DNA of 64,000 nt, taken from NCBI GenBank assembly GCA_023078685.1, contig JALGAS010000001.1:930001-994000 (forward strand), written 5' to 3'. Origin of the DNA: Neopestalotiopsis rosae (Eukaryota; Ascomycota; Sordariomycetes; Amphisphaeriales; Sporocadaceae). Both the position numbers and the translations under genes were made by a program. This document shows, in pieces, positions 59,255 through 64,000 of this stretch; positions within the stretch are counted from its first letter, which is position 1; each line of letters starts with the position of its first letter. The notes under the pieces are model-generated. The model saw only the letters and a program-made list of their open reading frames with translations, was not told where the DNA came from and made no database searches.

Positions 59255-59849
59255 ATGTTCTCCAGACCAGCACACCCAGCGTTGATTGCCTTGGCTGTCT
59301 GTGGCCTTTTCGTTGTATGTGATGCCAAAAAGAAGACAGCCAAGAAATTAGGCTCCAAGGTGGGCCATGACCTGGTGGGAGGCATTCCCGGTGCATTGGT
59401 GGATGGTGTCATCACATTGGCCGGTAACGCTGGACGCAAGAGGCACACGCGACTCGAAGATCGCGTAAGCGAACGAGACATCTATGCTCGAGACGACGAG
59501 CCATGGGCCGCTCCTGCGGGAGTTCCCCGATATAACTTTGACATGTGCGCCGAAGATTTGTCAAAGACGACCATCCATGTCCAAGGACCCGTTTCCAACA
59601 ATGGTGAGTTTTCGCGAGCTACGAGAAATGGGAACCAGATTGCATCGTATGGCTAACATGTATCAAGGCGTTCGCATCGACAATCTGCCCCCGACTTGCA
59701 TGGTGTTATCGGCAGTCATTGATGGCGATGCGGACGGTGGACCGACGCCAATTCCTTGTGGCAATGCCTGCATACTCTATGATAATCTGAACGCGGCTGA
59801 TTACCAAGAGATGTACCAAATCTTTTTGGATTACCCAAAGGGCTCTTGA
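59255..59849 (+). CDS. small secreted protein, candidate effector
   Basis: Two exons (59255-59603, 59668-59849) give 176 residues. The first ~24 residues are a signal peptide (hydrophobic core LIALAVCGLFVV, cleavage after DA). A very basic stretch follows (KKKTAKKLGSK) and then a glycine-rich amphipathic segment (VGGIPGALVDGVITLAG). GRKR near residue 69 could be cut by a kexin-type protease, releasing the C-terminal module. That module has four cysteines (in FDMCAED, LPPTCMV, PIPCG and NACIL) in a compact fold, likely two disulfides. I recognise no enzyme motif. Size, leader, dibasic site and even Cys number are typical of secreted effectors or antimicrobial peptides, but the role is unknown. 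The 64-nt intron is canonical, with GCTAAC as branch. Confidence 0.8.
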
Positions 59850-60291
59850 TACTGCACGCATCTTGCTGTACAGATCGCTATCGCGCTCGTTGGACATTAG
59901 GCTTCATCCGGTTATCATGGATTGACCACGCTCGTTTAATCCTGGTTTCATTCGCCTACCATAGTACACTCGTTTAGCAGACTTATACACATGCTCACCA
60001 TCAGAGTCTTGTGCCAATCATCAAGAGCGAGGAGCTATTGCGTAAATATCCACAGACAACTGCAAAGCGATTCATGTTTGAAAAATGATTATCATTGGGC
60101 AGTGGTATAGACGCTAACATATCGATGAAATATTTTGAGGCCAGACGGAATGTGAGATTCAGCATCCGTTAATGACCCACACCAACTCTATAATCATGTT
60201 CTTCGGCCTTCTCGGGAACAAGAAAGCTTTCTCCAAGGCCTCTTCTCTCGCTTCTCAACCTAATCGCGCTCATCAAATCTTGATCCCATTC
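59850..60291. other. intergenic region between convergent genes
   Basis: Holds the 3' ends of the small secreted protein gene and VPS15. No other feature is seen. Confidence 0.45.
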
Positions 60292-63200
60292 CTACTGGAA
60301 AACAAAAATCACTCCCGAGCGATCAACCGAAACGGTCATGGTGTATGGATGCTCTAGAACCGCAACATCGAGAATTGTGTCTAGATGACTCCGCAGAAGC
60401 TTACCTTGCTCTGCGGAAATCACGGTATGTCTGGGAGGCTTTTCCTTCTTCTTAGATGGTGCGGTCTCGCCATTCTTTCCGGCTGTCTGCTCATTTGTTG
60501 ATGTCTTTGGTAATCGCTCCATGTTGACCGTTAGGTTGGGATTATTTGGCGAAGTGTGTGCGACAAAAACGGGCTTGGTCGACCCAGCATCGTCATTGGG
60601 TACCAAGCCGCTAATGACACTGCTTTGCTCAACTCTGTTTAGATCCCAGAAGCGTAATTTCTTATCTGCACCACCAGTGATGATGTACCCATTTCGGACG
60701 TCGCGATCGTGGTCGCCAGTCATACCGGCCCCGACGGTCATGGCCTTTACACAGCGATCCACCGTTTGTGACGAGGGTTCAATGCTGGTAGCGAAACGTC
60801 CAAGCATCCCTTCGGGTTTGTCTTCATCAACATCCCAGGCCTTGTATTCTTTTGGACCTTCTTTTGACGAGGTCCCGGATGCTCGATAAATCTCACGGCA
60901 CTGGGTCTTCTCCAAATCCCATACAGTAACCTCCGGTAGACCAGTCCCGCCAGCAACGCACACCCACTTGCCGCGACCTTTGCTTGGGTGCAAGGCCAGC
61001 CGGTGGATTGGAGATTTTCCAGGAATGCCCCAGCTCTTCAAGCGAAGTTTGAACCGTAGGTCCCATAGATCGAGAACGCCATGTGATGTGCCAAGTAGGA
61101 GCCAGTAGCGCTTCCGGTCGACCACAAAGCAGGTAGGGGAACCGTGGTGTACTGGGTTCTCAAGAGTGTAGAGCAATGTCATCGTCCTAAGGTCGATACC
61201 TAGGATACGAGAACGGTTCGTCGCCAGAAGCATTACCGACGGAAGGTCGAGTTTGAAGTGCGTACACCAGACGGCGTGTTCGTCGGCAGGGAGCTGATAC
61301 TCACGAAGAAGTCGTAACCGAAGATATTTTGGCGTTCCGTTGCTCGGAATCGTGGTGTCTACCTTGACGATGTGCACCGACCCGTCTGTAGCACAGCTGA
61401 CGAAGCAGTGGGTATTCTCTATAAAGCACAAGGAAACAACTCTTGCTCCTGGCGCATGTCTATGAGTTTGACGCGCACGATGTGACACATTTCGTTCGAG
61501 TCGACCCGAGTCCCACACTTTGACGCACCCATCATCTCCGCCAGTGATGAAGAACATGTGGTCAGGAGATGGTACAACGCGGTTGATGGCGCCTGCGTGT
61601 TCAGCAAAGGTAGCCACAAGTCTGCCATTTGGCCGCCAAGCTTCTGCTGGTGCCTGTGCTGCATTTTTATTCGCCTTTCGCGAGACTGGTGTCACGGTCG
61701 GGCCAAACTCGGCGATATCATGAGGATAGTTGTCGATAAACATTCCATCCAACATTCTGAGGATATTTGGATCGTTGCCTTCATAAGTATGGGCGGCCTT
61801 CTGCCTACCGTCCTTATCTTGAGTGGTAGTCAGTTCCACATTTTCTTCAGCAGATCCAGGCAAGGAGATCTTTGGTACGTTTGGCACGAAAGGACCTTCG
61901 ACTTGACCAAAAGCATTAGTTTCGGTAGTTCCAGTCTCTGCCATTGATCTGTTGCTATCCTTTCTCAAAAGATCGAGAGCGCTTGATTGAGGTCGGAAAG
62001 CACGCCGAGCCGAGTACGGCCTTTCGGATGCGTCTGTGTTATCATCGCGGCTTTCCTGTCGCCCCCGCACAGCAGACGATGCGCGCCGTGACTCTCCGTC
62101 CGTAGGAGACGACGCTTGTCCAGTAGCCGGCGCGATGGACGTTCTGGGAGACACAGCGTCGCCTTGTGCGCCCAGCCGGGTCCGATGACTGTTGAGGGCA
62201 GCAACCCTTCTGCGGCCTAATGGTTCATCAATCGTCATTGAAGCGTCAAGCAAAGCATCGGCAATGGTATATGGTCCCTTGGCCGAGTCTGGTCCAGCCT
62301 CGCCATCTTTTGGAGCAAGTGGAGGTACCGTGTCATCAAACATGATTGTTTGTACTTGGAACTTGTCCATGATGTTGCGCAGGAGAAGAATAGGTGCCAG
62401 ACCTGTACCGCCCTCTGGTAATATGGGCTCTCGATCCTTCATGCGGCTCAAGCGCCAAATGAACTCCCTGAGCACGACTAGTTTGAATTCATCGTCTTGA
62501 GTGAGCCCATAATTGCGCAGTCGAGACAGCCATTGTTCGTCCTCTTCATTCTTTGGAGTCTTACTCAAAGCAAGGGATTGCGGCTCTCTTGAGGCTCTGG
62601 CCATACCCATAGTGGTGATTGTAAAATTGGATTGCTTTTGCTTTTGTACAGCCTTCCAGAACAGGCTCTTCTCGGCCTTTTGTGCCCATACAAGCGCTTG
62701 ATCGAACACTGTTCGCGATAGCGGCCTTTGCAAAGCTTCGAGGAGGCCCAACTCGGAAAAGTCGGGGATCAGGGCATCTTTCAGGAATGGCCGTACTTGC
62801 GGCAAGACAACACATCTGATGGATGCAGGCGAGCTGAATTTTGCAGCGTTGGACAAGAATTCAGCTGCAGACTCGCGGACCCAGAGATTTGGGTGCATCG
62901 TGAAACGCCCGACAACGTCAATAAGCTCCCAAGTCTTCGCTTTGGAGAGGAGACCAAGACTTGCGAGTTCTGCCAGTGAATGGATAGCGGCTTGAACAAC
63001 GTGCTCTTCAGGATCTGCCAATGCCTGTACCATGAGTGGCAAATTGAACTCTTCTAGGCTTGTGCTTCCAAGAAAAGTAGCAATACCAACGACAGTATCA
63101 AAGAATGCGCACTTCAACATCCAATCACGGTCGTTGAGATATGTGTTGAGGTGAGTTAGGAGGATATCGTTTGATTCTGCGCTTCCGAAGAACATGCACA

Positions 63201-63999
63201 GCTCCGGCACCGAGCTGAGAAAAGCCCGGCGAACAGCTGCATCGGAATCCTCAACCATGGCCTTAGCATGCATTTCGAAGAGCCCCACCAGTTCTCGCTG
63301 GGCATTGTCGAATAGAGCATCGAAGGCAGTCTCAGCATCACTTCCGACCTCGATTTCGGGGTCTGCTGTGGCTATTGACCCTTCAGCCCGTAGTATGGCA
63401 GCCATTTCAAGAAATCTGCTAGCAGTGCTTGCCAGACTTCCCAAGCATGATGCATAGGTTGCTCTAACCAACGACGTTGGCTCTCTGCGCTCTTTCCCCA
63501 TCACCAACTGGCGAGACGCACCAGCCAGGAAAACTTGCATCCGTGGCATGATATACTCGGGGAATACGTGGGCGTTGACAGGAGTGACTGCAGAGACCAT
63601 AGCCAACAGCTGCGTAACAGAGCGCAAGGCGGCGATAGCCACCACATCAACATCGTCATTTAGCAGTGTCATGAGATAGGGAAGGACACGATCTAGCTTT
63701 GCCTCATCCGTAAGTCGTTCTGAAAAGGCCAACAAGACGTCACAGGCACGGACTTTTGAGGCCGATCGTGCTGTGTTTCGCAAAGATGCAGCAACCATTG
63801 TCAGGAAGATCAAGGTGCCATCGTCAGCTGCCGGCTGAGCGGCTACCGATACGAAGTGTTCATTGTTCGGAATGCTGAGCATAACAGGGAAAAGACCCAG
63901 TCCTAGCCGAGGTGTGAAGGGAGTTAGGTCGGACTTGTTGTCCTTGTCGTGGTAACCTAAAAAGTATGAGATTTTATCGAAGTCGTAGAAGATTCGATC
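60292..63999 (-). CDS. VPS15: Vps15 regulatory subunit of PI3-kinase complexes, C-terminal part (cut by right edge)
   Basis: 1235 residues are visible and the frame is open to the edge, so the N-terminal protein-kinase-like domain lies outside. The segment begins with IFYDFDKISYFLG, typical of the stretch just after the Vps15 kinase domain. A long HEAT-repeat solenoid follows (VLPYLMTLLNDDVDVVAIAALRS, LPLMVQALADPEEHVVQAAIHSLAELA, HPNLWVRESAAEFLS). A charged, Ser-rich spacer precedes the final ~430 residues, a WD40 propeller (TFAEHAGAINRVV, FITGGDDGCVKVWDS, YIITGGADKKLRFWDL). Vps15 anchors and activates the Vps34 lipid kinase in autophagy and endosomal sorting. No intron is needed in the visible part. 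Confidence 0.94.
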   Translation of the reverse strand, partial: DRIFYDFDKISYFLGYHDKDNKSDLTPFTPRLGLGLFPVMLSIPNNEHFVSVAAQPAADDGTLIFLTMVAASLRNTARSASKVRACDVLLAFSERLTDEAKLDRVLPYLMTLLNDDVDVVAIAALRSVTQLLAMVSAVTPVNAHVFPEYIMPRMQVFLAGASRQLVMGKERREPTSLVRATYASCLGSLASTASRFLEMAAILRAEGSIATADPEIEVGSDAETAFDALFDNAQRELVGLFEMHAKAMVEDSDAAVRRAFLSSVPELCMFFGSAESNDILLTHLNTYLNDRDWMLKCAFFDTVVGIATFLGSTSLEEFNLPLMVQALADPEEHVVQAAIHSLAELASLGLLSKAKTWELIDVVGRFTMHPNLWVRESAAEFLSNAAKFSSPASIRCVVLPQVRPFLKDALIPDFSELGLLEALQRPLSRTVFDQALVWAQKAEKSLFWKAVQKQKQSNFTITTMGMARASREPQSLALSKTPKNEEDEQWLSRLRNYGLTQDDEFKLVVLREFIWRLSRMKDREPILPEGGTGLAPILLLRNIMDKFQVQTIMFDDTVPPLAPKDGEAGPDSAKGPYTIADALLDASMTIDEPLGRRRVAALNSHRTRLGAQGDAVSPRTSIAPATGQASSPTDGESRRASSAVRGRQESRDDNTDASERPYSARRAFRPQSSALDLLRKDSNRSMAETGTTETNAFGQVEGPFVPNVPKISLPGSAEENVELTTTQDKDGRQKAAHTYEGNDPNILRMLDGMFIDNYPHDIAEFGPTVTPVSRKANKNAAQAPAEAWRPNGRLVATFAEHAGAINRVVPSPDHMFFITGGDDGCVKVWDSGRLERNVSHRARQTHRHAPGARVVSLCFIENTHCFVSCATDGSVHIVKVDTTIPSNGTPKYLRLRLLREYQLPADEHAVWCTHFKLDLPSVMLLATNRSRILGIDLRTMTLLYTLENPVHHGSPTCFVVDRKRYWLLLGTSHGVLDLWDLRFKLRLKSWGIPGKSPIHRLALHPSKGRGKWVCVAGGTGLPEVTVWDLEKTQCREIYRASGTSSKEGPKEYKAWDVDEDKPEGMLGRFATSIEPSSQTVDRCVKAMTVGAGMTGDHDRDVRNGYIITGGADKKLRFWDLNRVEQSSVISGLVPNDDAGSTKPVFVAHTSPNNPNLTVNMERLPKTSTNEQTAGKNGETAPSKKKEKPPRHTVISAEQGKLLRSHLDTILDVAVLEHPYTMTVSVDRSGVIFVFQ

Positions 64000-64000
64000 T

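Overview
The window is nuclear DNA of a filamentous ascomycete (Pezizomycotina, probably Sordariomycetes; Hypocreales is plausible but unproven). The evidence is many short introns with GTRAGT donors and CTAAC/CTGAC branch sites, a DHN-melanin type naphthol reductase, HET and NACHT-type NLR genes, a CBM1-bearing LPMO, and a complete fungal set of late biotin genes. I rebuilt gene models by joining exons at GT..AG sites that keep the frame and the protein family intact. No introns were tested experimentally. I saw no tRNA, rRNA, CRISPR or bacterial signals, and no intact transposon.

Layout. 0-1.7 kb: 3' end of a low-complexity charged protein. 1.7-6.8 kb: no gene seen. 6.9-7.7 kb: thioredoxin with a mitochondrial leader. 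7.7-13 kb: no gene seen. 13-18.1 kb: an OPT oligopeptide transporter (+) converging on a SLAC1/TehA-type anion or sulfite/dicarboxylate transporter (-). 18.6-27.2 kb: a fungal innate-immunity style pair, namely a PNP_UDP-NACHT-ankyrin NLR (-) head to head with a HET-domain gene (+). 27.3-32.6 kb: a GT8 glycosyltransferase whose second intron seems to have lost its GT donor, then two unrecognised membrane-protein genes diverging from each other. 32.8-34.0 kb: a polyhydroxynaphthalene reductase-like SDR.

36.1-43.1 kb is a biotin cluster: biotin synthase (bioB, -), 8-amino-7-oxononanoate synthase (bioF, -) and the fused dethiobiotin synthetase/DAPA aminotransferase (bioDA, +). Together these cover every step from pimeloyl-CoA plus alanine to biotin. 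BioF ends in a PTS1-like tripeptide and BioB has a mitochondrial-type leader, so the pathway appears split between organelles.

44.1-52.8 kb: a SEC14/CRAL-TRIO lipid-transfer protein, a Mg-dependent phosphatase-1 (HAD), a second NLR-like protein (alpha/beta-hydrolase-NACHT with no visible C-terminal repeats), and a VOC/extradiol dioxygenase-like enzyme. 53.0-54.3 kb: a secreted LPMO with an acidic duplicated linker and a CBM1. 57.2-58.3 kb: a frameshifted wax-synthase-like acyltransferase. 59.3-59.8 kb: a small secreted cysteine-containing protein. 60.3-64 kb: the C-terminal two-thirds or so of Vps15, running off the right edge.

The parts most worth following up are the NLR/HET pair, the repeat-less hydrolase-NACHT protein, and the two genes that look freshly broken (GT8 donor site, acyltransferase frameshift). 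The biotin cluster is the clearest case of neighbouring genes sharing one pathway.
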